A program made the translations under genes and the position numbers. From the NCBI GenBank assembly GCA_003117195.1, contig BDSI01000066.1:62001-126000 (forward strand): a stretch of DNA of 64,000 bases, read 5' to 3'. Source of the DNA: Eudorina sp. 2006-703-Eu-15 (taxonomy: Eukaryota > Chlorophyta > Chlorophyceae > Chlamydomonadales > Volvocaceae). Of this stretch, positions 49,001 to 59,060 are shown one piece after another. The notes under the pieces were generated by a model, which saw only the letters and a list, made by a program, of their open reading frames with translations, was not told where the DNA came from and ran no database searches. How positions within the stretch are numbered: the first letter of the stretch is position 1; each line of letters begins with the position of its first letter.

Positions 49001-52000
49001 ACCCCTGCCCTCCCACATGTCCCCCACCGACCTGCGGGTTCGGCGGCGTGGCCGACGCCGCCGCCAGCCGCGCCTCGTCCCGCGCCACCTCCGCCGCGTT
49101 CCTGCTGCCGAAGATGGAGGACTGGGCGGTGCGCGCCGCCTGCTCCTCCAGCACCCGCGTGCGGCGGGTGTGGGCGCGGCCCTGCTGCTCCGCCAGCCCC
49201 AGCCCCAGCTCGCAACGGGCCAGCAGCGCCAGCACGTCCACGTGGAGGCAGGCCAGCTCCTGCTCACTGGGGGTCATGCCTGGGTGTGGGTGTGGGTGTG
49301 GGGGGGTCGGCGGCATGTGGGAGCGTGGGGGAGCGGTGGGAGGTGGAGGGGTTGGGGGGTGGGTGGGGGAGGGGAGTGGGAGGGAAGGGGAAAGAGTCGG
49401 GGCCTCTGTGGGTGTGTGTCTGGCGAGAGAGGGAGACGGGAGGGAGGGGACGTGTCGGGGTCGAACTCAAGACAAGAACCCCACACATCTTCAGCTGCCG
49501 CCGCGTACCCCGTGCCCCGGTGATTACTATTCCAGGGGGAAGGTGTACCGGAGATGGGGGGGAGGGGGGTATAGGAAATTGGTAGACAATGTCAAACTGC
49601 GGCGCTGCTGCTCCGCTGGGGGAAGGGGGGCAGCTCGGGTGCTTATGGGTCGACGTTGTGTGCGGGGGTAAGGATTGGGGAACCGATGCGTGGCACAGGA
49701 GTCAATACGCGACCCAAGTTACTTACCATACATACCTGAATTATGCGCTCACCGTTACCGCGGGCGACCGCGTCGCCGCCGGACCCATCCCGGACCAACC
49801 AACGCGCGACAGCACGAAGACGGACCACACCCCAGACAGCACAAATTATGGAGAACGTAGTACTCACCTGCGCAAATGGGACGAATGGCGGACGGACGGC
49901 AAGGCGAACGGAAGATGTGAGTGGCAGGCAAAGGCAAAGGTTGAATTAAAGGAAAAGAAGAAAAGATCACGCAAACCCCGGCGGCGACGCGACGCGAAAG
50001 AGGGTGGGTCCGGGAAATGGTAGACGGAAATAGCGGTGCAAGAATGCACGGGTGTACGGGTGTACGGAAGGCGACGTCGCAGTCGGGCGGAGGGGTTGGC
50101 AAACACAGAAACGTAAGTGCCGCAATCAGGGAGTATGCGAGCTGCGCAGGGCCGGCGGGGGTGGCGGTGGCGGTGGTGGTCGGGGGGCTACGCGAGAGGG
50201 CCGGGTGGCGGACCGGGGTGATCGGCTCCCCACCAGCCCGGCCGGGCGCGCGGCCTCACGCATGAGAGACCGCGGGCGCAGGGGGTTGCGATCGGGGGCG
50301 CGGGTGTGCGGGCTGTGCGGCGGGTGGTGGGGGACGGTGGGGCGCGGGGCGGTGACGGGGAGGGGGTGGGGGTGGGTGGGGTGGGGGGCGTTGTCGGCGG
50401 AAGGAAGGAGCACGCGGGCGGGTGCGGGGGAAGTGTGCGGGGGAGGCGATGGAGAGGCATGCGGGGCTCAACCGAGGATTTGTAGGAGAGTAGAGAGACG
50501 ACTGAGAGCAACACCGCCGGATGGGCCCGGACGGCGACGGGGGGAGGAGGCCCGTGTCGGAGCTCAGCGGCGCACTGCTGATGTACCGGTATTGCGATGT
50601 GGTGTGGAGGCTGTTTCCAAGAGGCTGGGTACGCAGTACGGCACACGTGGGCAGGGCACCGGCACGCACCCGCGACCAGCGCCGCCGCCTCGTCCGTGGG
50701 CTGGTTCCGGGAGGCGGTGATCCACCGCACGTGTTCGTCGGCACCCCGGCGGTTGGCCGCCGCCAGCTCCGTGCGGGTGCGCTGGACAGTCGACTTGGCC
50801 TGCGGCTCCAGGGGGGGGTAGCAGTGCGCACAGGGGCGGGGCAGCACGGGGCGGGGCGGGGCGACACAACACCATCACACCGCCGGCGCCCCGGCCTCCC
50901 ACAAGGGGTCGCCCCGGGGCGCGCGCCGCGCTCCCGTCCGGCAGCCCCCGTGGCCCCCATCCAAGCCCCCATCTTAACCAGCCCGTGGGCCCCAATCATC
51001 GTCCGACTGCCCCATAGGTCCGACCGACTCGAGGCCCAGCTCAGCCCCCCCCGGCTCCGTCAGCATCTGTCAGCCTCCACGCCGCCTGCCGACCCACTTG
51101 CGGACCCACAGGGCCGCCCGGGGCCACCCGGTCTGCCCGCTGCCCCGCCCGCGTGCTCGCCCCTCTGTTAGGCCCGCTGGCGGAGCACCCTTCTTCCCCC
51201 CCGTCTACTTTGACAAACCCCGGCCGCATTTGCATACGCCCTCCGCCGTTTTAACCCGCCGCCGCCCCCGGAGCACTCCCCGTTGTAACCCGCCGCCGCC
51301 GCCGTTGGCTCACCTGCAGCAGCACCTCCCTGGCCGCCTGCAGCTGGCCCCCCTGCTCCAGCAGCAGCGCCAGCTTCAGCGCCGCACTCACGCGCAGCTC
51401 GCCGTCGTCCAGGTCCACGACCGACCAGGCGGCGTGGCAGGCCGACAGCAGCTCCGAAACCGTGGCGGCCTCCTTGTCCTCCGAGCAGAACACGCCGTCG
51501 ATCAGCGGCCGGGCGCTGCCGTACAGCGCCAGCGACGCGTCCGCGATCAGGTCGCGCAGCTGCCGCCACGGCGGAAGCTGCGGCGGCTGCACCATCCGCG
51601 GCGTCAACGCCGCATTCCGTGCAGTGCCGTTCGGGGCTGTGGCGGCGGCGGCGGCGCCGCCGCCGCCGCCGCTGGATGCCCCGTGCGCGGCAGCGCCCGA
51701 TGCGCCGAGGACCACGCCGGTCGCAGTAACGGTGGCGGTGGCAATGCCGCCGGCGCTCCCAGCTGCCGCGCCAGCTGCAGACCCACGGGTCAGTGACTGC
51801 TGGATGGCCGCCGCGAGCTGCCGTAGCGCACCCACGCCCGGCTCGGTGTTCAGCCGCCGCAGCGCGAGCAGCAGGCTGGCGGCGGTGGCCAGCTGGACGG
51901 CGGGCAGGTCGGCGTCGGCGTCGCCGCTGGCCGACGCCGCCGCGACGGCGGCGGCCGTCCGCGCCGTCGCCAGCTCCGCCAGCTGCGTGAAGTGGTCCCA

Positions 52001-53266
52001 TTGCTCAAGGTTGTAGGCGGCGCACATAAGACCCTTATGTATGCCGTACGGGAGCTGCTCCTGCAGCGCCACAGGCAGTGGCTCCGGCGGGGGCTGGGCC
52101 CCGTCCGCGTCGGGTTGCGCCGCCGCAGCGGCGGCGGCGGCCTGCTCCAGCGCCTTCCGCAACCCCTCCACCAACGGTGCCGCCGCCGCGACGGCGGCGT
52201 CGAACAGCTCCTGCAATGACCCATCCGGCGGCTCCGTCCGTACGATCCGACGGTACGGCACGTGCAGCGCTTCCACCATCGCCGACAGGTCCCGCAGCGA
52301 CGCGGCGGCGGCAGCGCCGCCGCCGGCCCCCGGCGCCGCCGCGGCGGCGGCAGCCGCCGCCGTCAGCTGCGCCAGCACAGGCGCCACTGGCGCCACCGCC
52401 GCCACCTCCACGCGCAGCTGCAGCCCCAGCAGCGTGCTGCGTGCTGTGCTAAGCGCCGCCTGCACGTGCGGCGCCGCCGGCACGGGATCCAGCTTCTGCA
52501 GCGCCACCAGCTGATCTATCCGCTTCAGTCCGTCCACCAACAGCGTCCGCGCCTGCGCCACAGCCTTGCAGTCGACGAGCCCGTACACCGCCCACGTGTA
52601 CAGCTGCGTGCGCCAGGGCAGGTACTTGGGGGCGGCGAAACAGACGTGGCCCTCGATGGCCTTGATGCAGAAGACGAGCGCGGGCAGGGCCTGCTCCGCG
52701 AAGCCCGCCGTGATCATGGCCTTGGCGGTCGTGTACACGTGCACGCTGCCGTTGGCGACGAGCCAGTAGAGCTGCTCGCGGGGCAGAGCGAGCGTGATGG
52801 CGCTGCGCAGCTGGGACAGGCACTGTTCGAGCCACTGGAGGGTGTCGGGATGCTTGATCTGCGGGTCTGCGGCGAGGAGCAGGGCGGCCTCGCAGGCCGC
52901 GCAGCCGAAGCAGGCCTGCACGTGGCTGGACAGCCGGGTGAGCTCGTCCATGCGCGGCAGGTTATCCTGCGTGGTGTGGAGTTGCAGGGCCCGCACGTGC
53001 TTGTAGCAGGCCTGGAGGGCGAGCTGGTGCTGCTCCAGGCGGAAGAGCCGGTCGCCGAACGCGAGGATGCGCGGCACGCTGGCGTACGCCGGCAGCCGCC
53101 CCGCATAGTAGGAGACGCTCTCCGCGATGCGCTGGCTGAGACGATGGTGGTTGAGGTGCGCATCGTGCAAGTCGGGCTTGCTCGCGCTGACGGGTGGCAG
53201 GATGGCGAGCGTCTTGCTGCACTCCTGCTCGAAGCTCTGGCATAACGCAATAACTTCGGATGCCAT
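37081..53266 (-). CDS. CFAP54: Cilia- and flagella-associated protein 54 (central-pair C1d)
   Basis: I read fifteen exons: 51314-53266, 50670-50799, 49032-49279, 48326-48445, 46550-47970, 45650-46135, 44635-45319, 43866-44165, 43434-43613, 42954-43049, 42362-42691, 41456-41605, 40707-41158, 39826-40387 and 37081-39384. All are GT-AG and every phase agrees, giving 3138 residues, the usual size for the family. The N-terminus has the CFAP54 helical-repeat signature (YYAGRLPAYASVPRILAFGD ... LALQACYKHVRAL). Residues about 850-950 form a fibronectin-III-like domain ending in TYLFAVALYDDGGNIVGG, also typical. Odd features are a Lys-rich tract near 1655-1680, about 18 consecutive alanines near 2320 and a Pro/Ala-rich linker near 2375-2430. 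The protein belongs to the C1d projection of the ciliary central pair, with CFAP46, CFAP74 and CFAP221. Introns hold several minisatellites and inserted repeats. It is divergent from the small gene at 53641. Confidence 0.9.
40623..40660. repeat. Short tandem repeat (gggcttgggtc)n, CFAP54 intron 13
   Basis: About three to four copies of a gggcttgggtc-type unit of 11-12 bp. Confidence 0.8.
41634..41745. repeat. (GGGCA/GCGCA)n tract, CFAP54 intron 11
   Basis: About 110 bp of gggca repeats with gcgca variants at regular places, ending directly beside a copy of the short dispersed repeat at 41747. Confidence 0.95.
41747..41818 (+). repeat. Short dispersed repeat, copy 1 (CFAP54 intron 11)
   Basis: About 60-70 bp beginning gtataggaaattggtagaca and continuing through ctgctgccagagcgacggttcgaccgg. 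The same block occurs reversed at about 48927-48990, forward at 49569-49620 and reversed at about 61003-61055. Confidence 0.85.
46168..46396. repeat. 13 bp minisatellite, CFAP54 intron 5
   Basis: About 17 copies of gttgcatgtggag with occasional changes (gtagag, gtgggg). Thirteen is not a multiple of three, so all frames stay open and give spurious ORFs with a 13-residue period. Confidence 0.95.
48747..48925. repeat. Polypyrimidine (cctcc)n tract, CFAP54 intron 3
   Basis: About 180 bp made almost only of C and T on the plus strand (purine strand is the CFAP54 sense strand), in cctcccct units. It abuts a reversed copy of the short dispersed repeat. Confidence 0.95.
48927..48990 (-). repeat. 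Short dispersed repeat, copy 2 (CFAP54 intron 3)
   Basis: Reverse-orientation match to 41747-41818: ccggtcgaaccgtcgctctg, gcagcagcgcag and atgtctaccaatttcctat. It abuts the polypyrimidine tract. Confidence 0.85.
49569..49620 (+). repeat. Short dispersed repeat, copy 3 (CFAP54 intron 2)
   Basis: Starts gtataggaaattggtagaca; more diverged at its right end. It lies just before dispersed-repeat copy 2. Confidence 0.75.
49660..50540 (-). repeat. Dispersed repeat, copy 2, inside CFAP54 intron 2
   Basis: Reverse complement of about 27046-27905. It accounts for most of the long intron 2 (49280-50669). The same landmarks are visible, including gggctcaaccgaggatttgtagg (TATA-like motif changed to tacaaat) and ggattggggaaccg. 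The differences from copy 1 suggest an old insertion. Confidence 0.7.
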
Positions 53267-53640
53267 GTCAAAAAGAATAAGCGGATAGTTATGTCATTCA
53301 AGTCAGCGTAACAACTTCTTTGATGTTTCTTCGAAACCTGACGACAATGAGATCATTACACATGTCGGATAATGCGACATCTTGTAATTGCGGCCAATAA
53401 CAATGCCTGAAGCGGATTTAGTGATAACTCCGGTGCGGAATGCTTTCACCTGGCCAAACCGAAAGTTCGTACACCCCAAAATATGGTCTGTCTCCTCTCT
53501 CAAGTACAGCGCAATGTAAAATAAGGAGTATAATTGGAAATAAGTCAGTGCACGGCTTGGCTTGGCGCCTTGACTTCGTAAGGCCCTAGCTCTTCAAAAG
53601 TCGCCTTTTGTGTACTGTGCGCAGCTGTGCGTTGCCCAGC
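53267..53640. promoter_or_regulatory. Bidirectional promoter region, CFAP54 / small membrane protein
   Basis: 374 bp between the two divergent ATGs, AT-richer than the flanking genes. No TATA box is certain; ataaggagtataattgg near 53520 is the best candidate. Confidence 0.5.
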
Positions 53641-54224
53641 ATGAAGTTTGTCGGATACAACCACACTGTTCGTAGTCGGCTCGAGGTATGGCGTTTCTTT
53701 GCGTTCTGAGGTTGCGGCCTTACACATCGGCCTGACAGCCTACGTAATACCTGCGTGGTGCAGAAATTCCGTTACGTGCTCTTCGTTGGCGTTCCTCTGG
53801 TGGTTGGCTTCGGTCTGGGCAGGATTCCTGAGTTTTGGGAGGCTGTCGAGCGTTTGGTGAGTGATCGCGCTGCGCTGGCGCTTCCTTCAGCCCGCGGCTA
53901 TGGCGCTTTCGTGGACGAGTGCTGTGGCGCTGTGAATTATACGTGTGTTCGCGTGTCATCCTGGCCAAGAACGGGCCTCAAGATTGACAAAACGCTTCTA
54001 ACCCAAGAATTCACCTCACCGACGAAGGGCACTCCTTCCCTGCCCCCGCTTCTCTCGCGCAGAATCCCTCCGCCGCCACCAACCCCAAAGGTCCCTACCT
54101 CCCCAAAGAGTTGACGGCGCACAGGCCCACGCTGCAGTCCGAATACAGCACTCTAGTGCTGGAGGCCGCGCTTGACGCCGCGTTGGAGGAGGCGCGCAAG
54201 GCCAACGCCGCCAAGAACCAGTAA
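53641..54224 (+). CDS. Small single-pass membrane protein, 99 residues
   Basis: Three exons (53641-53685, 53764-53856, 54063-54224), all phase 0, GT-AG. The chain begins MKFVGYNHTVRSRLEKFRYV, continues with a hydrophobic helix (VLFVGVPLVVGFGLG) and ends in a charged Ala/Glu/Lys helix with NAAKNQ. The shape (basic N-terminus, one membrane helix near residues 20-35, soluble helical tail) suits a small organelle inner-membrane assembly factor, but I cannot name a family. The first intron is short (78 bp), and the start is chosen because the open frame into exon 2 has no ATG of its own. Only 119 bp, without a TGTAA signal, separate its stop from the NSDHL start. Confidence 0.6.
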
Positions 54225-54343
54225 AGGCCCCCCGATCACGTCCACTGCCTCCGCAGCCATCGATATCCCCAGCCAGAATTGGCAACGCTCTGTTGCCCGG
54301 TAGCCTTCAAGAGACCCTCAGCGAGCAACCCAACCGCAGAGGC

Positions 54344-55540
54344 ATGGTCACCACACGCAGCGGCGCCACCTCAACCCCGGCGCCCCCCGCCGGCGCCGGC
54401 GGCAAAACCGGCCCCTTCAAGGCACTTGTGACCGGCGGCGCGGGCTTTCTGGGTCGCCATGTCGTCCGGCAGCTGCTGGACAGCGGCCGCTATGAGGTGC
54501 ACGTTTTCGACGTTCGCCCCCTGGAGGGCAGCCTCTGCGGCAGCGCACTCCGGCCCCACGCCTGCCACGTGGGCGACCTGCGCAAGCCCGATGACGTCGC
54601 AGCCGCCGTCAAGGGCATGGACGTGGTGTTCCACATCGCCACGGCGGCGCCCACGGGCGAGAACGCGCTCAACATCGCGCTCATGAACGGCGTTAATGTG
54701 GACGGCACGCGGAACCTTCTGGAAGCCTGCCTGGCTGCGGGCGTGCCGCGGGTGGTGTACACCAGCTCCGCGTCCGTGGTCTTTGACGGCCGGCCGCTGG
54801 ACATGGTCGATGAGTCGGCGCCTTACGCCCCGCGGCCCATGGACCACTATACCCGCACCAAGATCCTGGGGGAGCAGATGGTGCTCGAGTACAACGGCCG
54901 CGAGCTGGCGACGCCCGCCGCCGCCGGCGTGACGAAGCTGACGACGGTGGCGCTGCGACCCAGCGGCATCTTTGGCGAAAGCGACGCGGTGTTCCTGCCG
55001 ACGCTGGCGCGCAACGCCCGCGCGGGCAAGATGAAGTACGTACTCGGCTCCGGAACCAACAAGATGGACTTCACCTACGCGGGCAACGTGGCGCACGCGC
55101 ACCTGCAGGCCGCGGAGGTGCTGCTGGAGCAGGCTGCGCCGGCCATCGCGGGCAAGGCCTACTTCATCACCAACGAGGAGCCGCGGCCGTTCTGGACCAT
55201 GCTGGGGGACATGTGCGAGGGGCTGGGCTACGGCCGGCCGCGCATCCACCTGCCCTTCCTGCTCGTGTTTGTGCTGGCGGTGATATTTGAGTACGTGGTG
55301 CGGCCGCTTGTGCGCTTGACGGGCAAGGAGCTGCGCAGCGACTTCACGGTCAACCGCATCCTTATCGCCACCACCAACCGGACCTTCAGCACGGCGGCGG
55401 CGCGCCGGGACTTCAGCTACAAGCCGCCGGTGCCGCTGGCGGACGCGATCAAGCGGACGCTGGCGGCTTTCCCGGAGTTGCGGGCGGACGCGGGGCGGCA
55501 AGCGGAGGGTGCGGCGGCCGGGGGGAAGAAGGCGGAGTGA
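54344..55540 (+). CDS. NSDHL: Sterol-4-alpha-carboxylate 3-dehydrogenase (NSDHL/ERG26 type)
   Basis: Intronless, 398 residues from ATG 54344; the open frame reaches further upstream only through non-ATG codons. It is an extended short-chain dehydrogenase. The NAD-binding TGGAGFLG lies near residue 30, with YTSSASVVFDG (catalytic Ser) and HYTRTKILGEQ (Tyr-x3-Lys) in the middle, LRPSGIFGESD, and the substrate-side AYFITNEEPRPFW. A hydrophobic stretch (LLVFVLAVIFEYVV) near residues 305-325 fits the membrane association of NSDHL in the ER. The enzyme oxidatively decarboxylates 4-alpha-carboxysterols during C4 demethylation in sterol synthesis. A Gly/Ala/Lys-rich tail of about 20 residues is extra. 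It lies 119 bp after the small membrane-protein gene on the same strand. Other 3-beta-HSD relatives are possible, but the motif set fits NSDHL best. Confidence 0.88.
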   Translation: MVTTRSGATSTPAPPAGAGGKTGPFKALVTGGAGFLGRHVVRQLLDSGRYEVHVFDVRPLEGSLCGSALRPHACHVGDLRKPDDVAAAVKGMDVVFHIATAAPTGENALNIALMNGVNVDGTRNLLEACLAAGVPRVVYTSSASVVFDGRPLDMVDESAPYAPRPMDHYTRTKILGEQMVLEYNGRELATPAAAGVTKLTTVALRPSGIFGESDAVFLPTLARNARAGKMKYVLGSGTNKMDFTYAGNVAHAHLQAAEVLLEQAAPAIAGKAYFITNEEPRPFWTMLGDMCEGLGYGRPRIHLPFLLVFVLAVIFEYVVRPLVRLTGKELRSDFTVNRILIATTNRTFSTAAARRDFSYKPPVPLADAIKRTLAAFPELRADAGRQAEGAAAGGKKAE

Positions 55541-55716
55541 GGAGCGAGGGCGCAGCGGTGGCGGGGAGGCGTGCGTTGGCGGGGGGGGGAGATGTTTTCG
55601 CGGGCCCAGGGTGATTGCGCGGCAGTGGCTGCTCCGTACCTCAACAATCCCTGATCAGGCCGGGGGCTCACATCCAAGTAGAAAATTGATGGATGGGCAG
55701 TGAGGGGACCAACGGA

Positions 55717-55721
55717 TGTAA
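55717..55721 (+). terminator. TGTAA poly(A) signal of NSDHL
   Basis: Canonical green-algal poly(A) signal 177 bp past the NSDHL stop, in the first AT-rich stretch of the 3' region. Confidence 0.65.
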
Positions 55722-57180
55722 GGATGGTGTACGAGGGTGATTGGGCTCTGCAACCGTGTATGTGCACGCAACCCTGTGTGCATGCAAGGGTTGGCGGGTC
55801 ATGTTGAGTGGGTTGCTGGGTTAGGTTGTACGCTGTAGTTCCATACAGGATCAGCAGGAGCCCACTGTAGGTACGTTTTACGGCAATCATGCCGCAGGTT
55901 TGTTGTTCTGGAGCTTTTACACTTCTGGCTTTGGAAAGTCTGCAGGATGGACGCGATGGGGCAGTTGTCGGTGACGTCTTTTTTTCGAATGCCGCTGAGC
56001 ATTATGGGTGCTGCGTTCTGTGGCATCGCAGCCTCAGTGCCTTGAGCGTTAAGAGTCTTGGTCGCGCTCGCGACGTCAACTGAGATGCCAGAAGTGTAAT
56101 TGATAATTCACGAAGATCTGGCAGCTGCGGACCTACCTCACCTAGCGCGACGACGATGGTCAATATGAGCCTATGACACGAATGACTATCTACGCACAAT
56201 ACTGTGCAAGCCAGGTGCAACAACAGCCTGATCCTGACTCACAATCTTCTGCATCGCACACATATGGCGAGTGATGTGATCTGTACCCGGTTTTTCCGAG
56301 AGGAAAAGAGGGTTATGTCCCTTTCTTTCAGGGGTTAGTTGGGCCTTATGTCGGACCCGTATGTGGGCCCCTGTACACTGTACAGGCGGTACGCGGTTGC
56401 GAGGGACATCAAGGCAGTGGAGCCCGTTCGCCGGGTTCCGTGTGCGCGAGGATAGAGCATATCAAGTTGCATTGAGTTGACAAGTTGCGGCGCGCTTTCG
56501 CGTTTAGTTGCGTCGGAGCACATGGATGACTGAGCGAGGGACGTTGAGGAAATGGAGGGGCAGCGACGGATTTGGGCGTCATCACGATAACGAGAATGAA
56601 TTGCGTTTGACTGAAAGAGTTGGGTGCGCTTCTGGCATTTGTTTGGGTTCCAGCGTATTGGTTCCAGTGAGGTACGCGTAACCGAGGGACATGGAGGAAA
56701 TCAAGGCCCTTCGCCAGGTTCGGTTAGCGCAACGATAGAGCGTAAACAGGTTCATTGAATTGACAGGTTTGCGAGCGCGTTGACATTTGTTTGGGCCGAA
56801 GTTGATGACTGTTCGCAATTGGGGAGCCAGAAGCGCGCCATTTTAAAGCTAGGAAGTCATACCAAACAAATGTTACGGCGTTTTGACATACGGTAACTGC
56901 TAAGAATTCCACAAGAAGAAAGTTGAGGTAGGATGGCACCTGGTGGCAAACCTGTAGTTCAGAAGACAACAATAAACAGGCAGAAGCTGGGCAATACAGT
57001 CCTGAGGTTATGCACGGGTGGGACCAGGTGCAGTGTTAGGGCTCGTGGGGCCCTTGGATGGCGGATGGACGGGCTGGGTCCACATGGTTTGCAGATGGGG
57101 TCACGCGAGGGGGAAGTATGGGATGCTTGAGCTTGGCAACACGGTGAGACACTGATTTATAATGTTCCAGCCAGGGCCCC
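55722..57180. repeat. Intergenic; two diverged direct repeats about 280 bp apart
   Basis: A block starting gtacgcggttgcgagggaca (56389-56540) recurs as gtacgcgtaaccgagggaca (56670-56820). Both continue with ttcgcc-ggttc, ga-agagc and attga-ttgacaagttg-type sequence. No gene is visible. Confidence 0.55.
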
Positions 57181-59060
57181 AAGCAGGGGTAGGGTCAGGT
57201 AGGTTGGACATGGTGGGGATCAACAGCAGGCAGAAGCTGGGCATGCCAGCAGGCACGGGTAGCACTTAGGGAGGGCGGCATGGGTTGGGTGTACCCCGAG
57301 AAGGCTGGGATTCAGATGGATTTAGGTCAGGATGGTCTTGATGGATATCGAACCAGGTGCCGATGGGCCTTGGGATGGCCCCAGCATTGCCTCTGCAAAT
57401 GGGCAACTCCCATATGCGCCCCGCGGCGGTGGCCCGGTGTGGCTGCAGCGGGAAGTTTCCCGCGGCGGGTGGTGGGGAAGCCACCACGCGGCAGCATCAC
57501 TTCTGGGCCTGCCGCGTGGCCCTGGCCGTGATGGGAATTACAGCTGTGGGCTCGGGTGAGTGAGCCGGGCTCTGGGCGCAGCTCTGGGGGCTCGGGTTAG
57601 ACGCCGCCCCGCGGAGGGCAGCTTCCCGTCTGGGGCCGATCTTGGCGCCGGGTCCTCCCAGTTGGGAGTCCCCATGCGTGGCTGGGGCTCCGTGGGCTCC
57701 TTCCATCCAGTGTTGTGGGTGGCCGGGGGGACCCTGCAGCGTGCAGGGCCGCCCCCCGAGGAGTGAGGGTCGGTGGGTTTTCTTGCCCCCCGCAGGCGAG
57801 CCTGCTCCTGGCCCCGGCTGAGGGCGGTCGGGTGCTTGGTGGGTGAGGGGCTTCCTGCCAGCGACTGCCGCACATCGTCATGAGCCAGGCGTGGGCGTCC
57901 AGGACCTCAAGCTTCAGCGGCACAGGACGCGTCCGGGGTGCGGGTACTGGACCTTGGGGTGCCTGTGTGGGCGACTTCCCCCATGTTCTGCTTGATCCGT
58001 TCCCGTTGCGACTGTGGTGCGTCGCTCTTGCCCCATAGGTAGTGCTGTCCCGCTGGCAGTCTCTGCGTGTTTGGGTGGTTCTACTGGCGGGTTCCCATCC
58101 ACGTTCGCTTTTCACAGCAATGTAGTGCGAGGATGCCTCGCTGCTTTGTCGGTGGGGTGTCGCAGCTCGCGAGGGTTTCCCTGTGAGGCACCGATGACGG
58201 ATCCCTTTCACGGGGTCCGCGCATTTTTGGCTGTGGAGACCTTCCCCTTACGGAATGAACCTGACCGTTATTGGAGTTGCAAAACTCGGACGTCCAATGA
58301 AAATTGATTGATCAGTGCGAATGAGGAATGAATAAGGTAAGAAAGAGGCCTAGATGTCAAGGACGAGATGAGTGACTGTGAATGCCGACCCCAAAAGGGA
58401 TCAGATGACGTCAGTGTTGTCCTTGGTATTAGAGATCGGGGTGATGTGAGGCGGGGTTCGAGGTCCCCGGGCGGACTGTGCTGGTGCCTTCACATTGAGA
58501 TTGAGATGCTGTCGGGGGTTTATCAGGTGCAGATGGTGTTTCGGGCATGGGTGACGCTTGCCCCTAGAATTGGTAAGGTGCAGATGGGATTAGGCCCGGG
58601 TGGGGATGCGGTCGCTGGGGGCATGCCAGCAGGTACAGATAGCACTTCGGCAGGGGTCAGGTTGGGTGCCAATGGGGGATATTCCTGCACTTTGAAGGTT
58701 ACAGACGGGGTCGGGCCCGGGTACGGTAAGCCTTTGCGACGTACATTGCCCCAAAGCATGGATGGGATGCAGTTGGGGGTTTTCCAGGTATAGGTGGATT
58801 ACCGGGAGGGGTCCAGGATGCGTGGGTTTGGGCATGTCTGGGGTGTACATGCCCCGAGAAGGTCCGAAATGCAGATGGTATCAGGCAAAGTCGGGCTTGG
58901 CCCGAGAGGTCCAACGAAACAGGTACAGATGGGGCCTGAGATGGCCCCTGCATTGCCTCCACGTACGAATGTTGGCATATGCCGCTAAGACGTTGGGGGC
59001 GGGGCGGAGGTGGCACCGGCGGCGGCGGTCGTGGTGGGCAGTGCGCCGGTCAAAGTAGGA
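57181..59060. repeat. Degenerate repeat field, no confident gene
   Basis: Variants of gggcatgccagcaggyac-rg-tagcactt (near 57240 and 58618) and of ggtgcagatggg/ggtacagatggg recur irregularly through 57100-57400 and 58480-58960, like an old satellite or decayed retroelement. A 204-codon minus-strand frame (57597-58211) lies between them; it has no domain I can name. Confidence 0.45.

Noticed and set aside
53755..54114. 119-codon frame as a gene by itself
   Set aside because: It starts with GTG and runs through a clear intron (gtgagtg ... cgcgcag); the spliced three-exon model is better.
54293..54343. Longer NSDHL N-terminus upstream of 54344
   Set aside because: The frame opens with TTG, not ATG; 54344 is the first ATG and fits the family.
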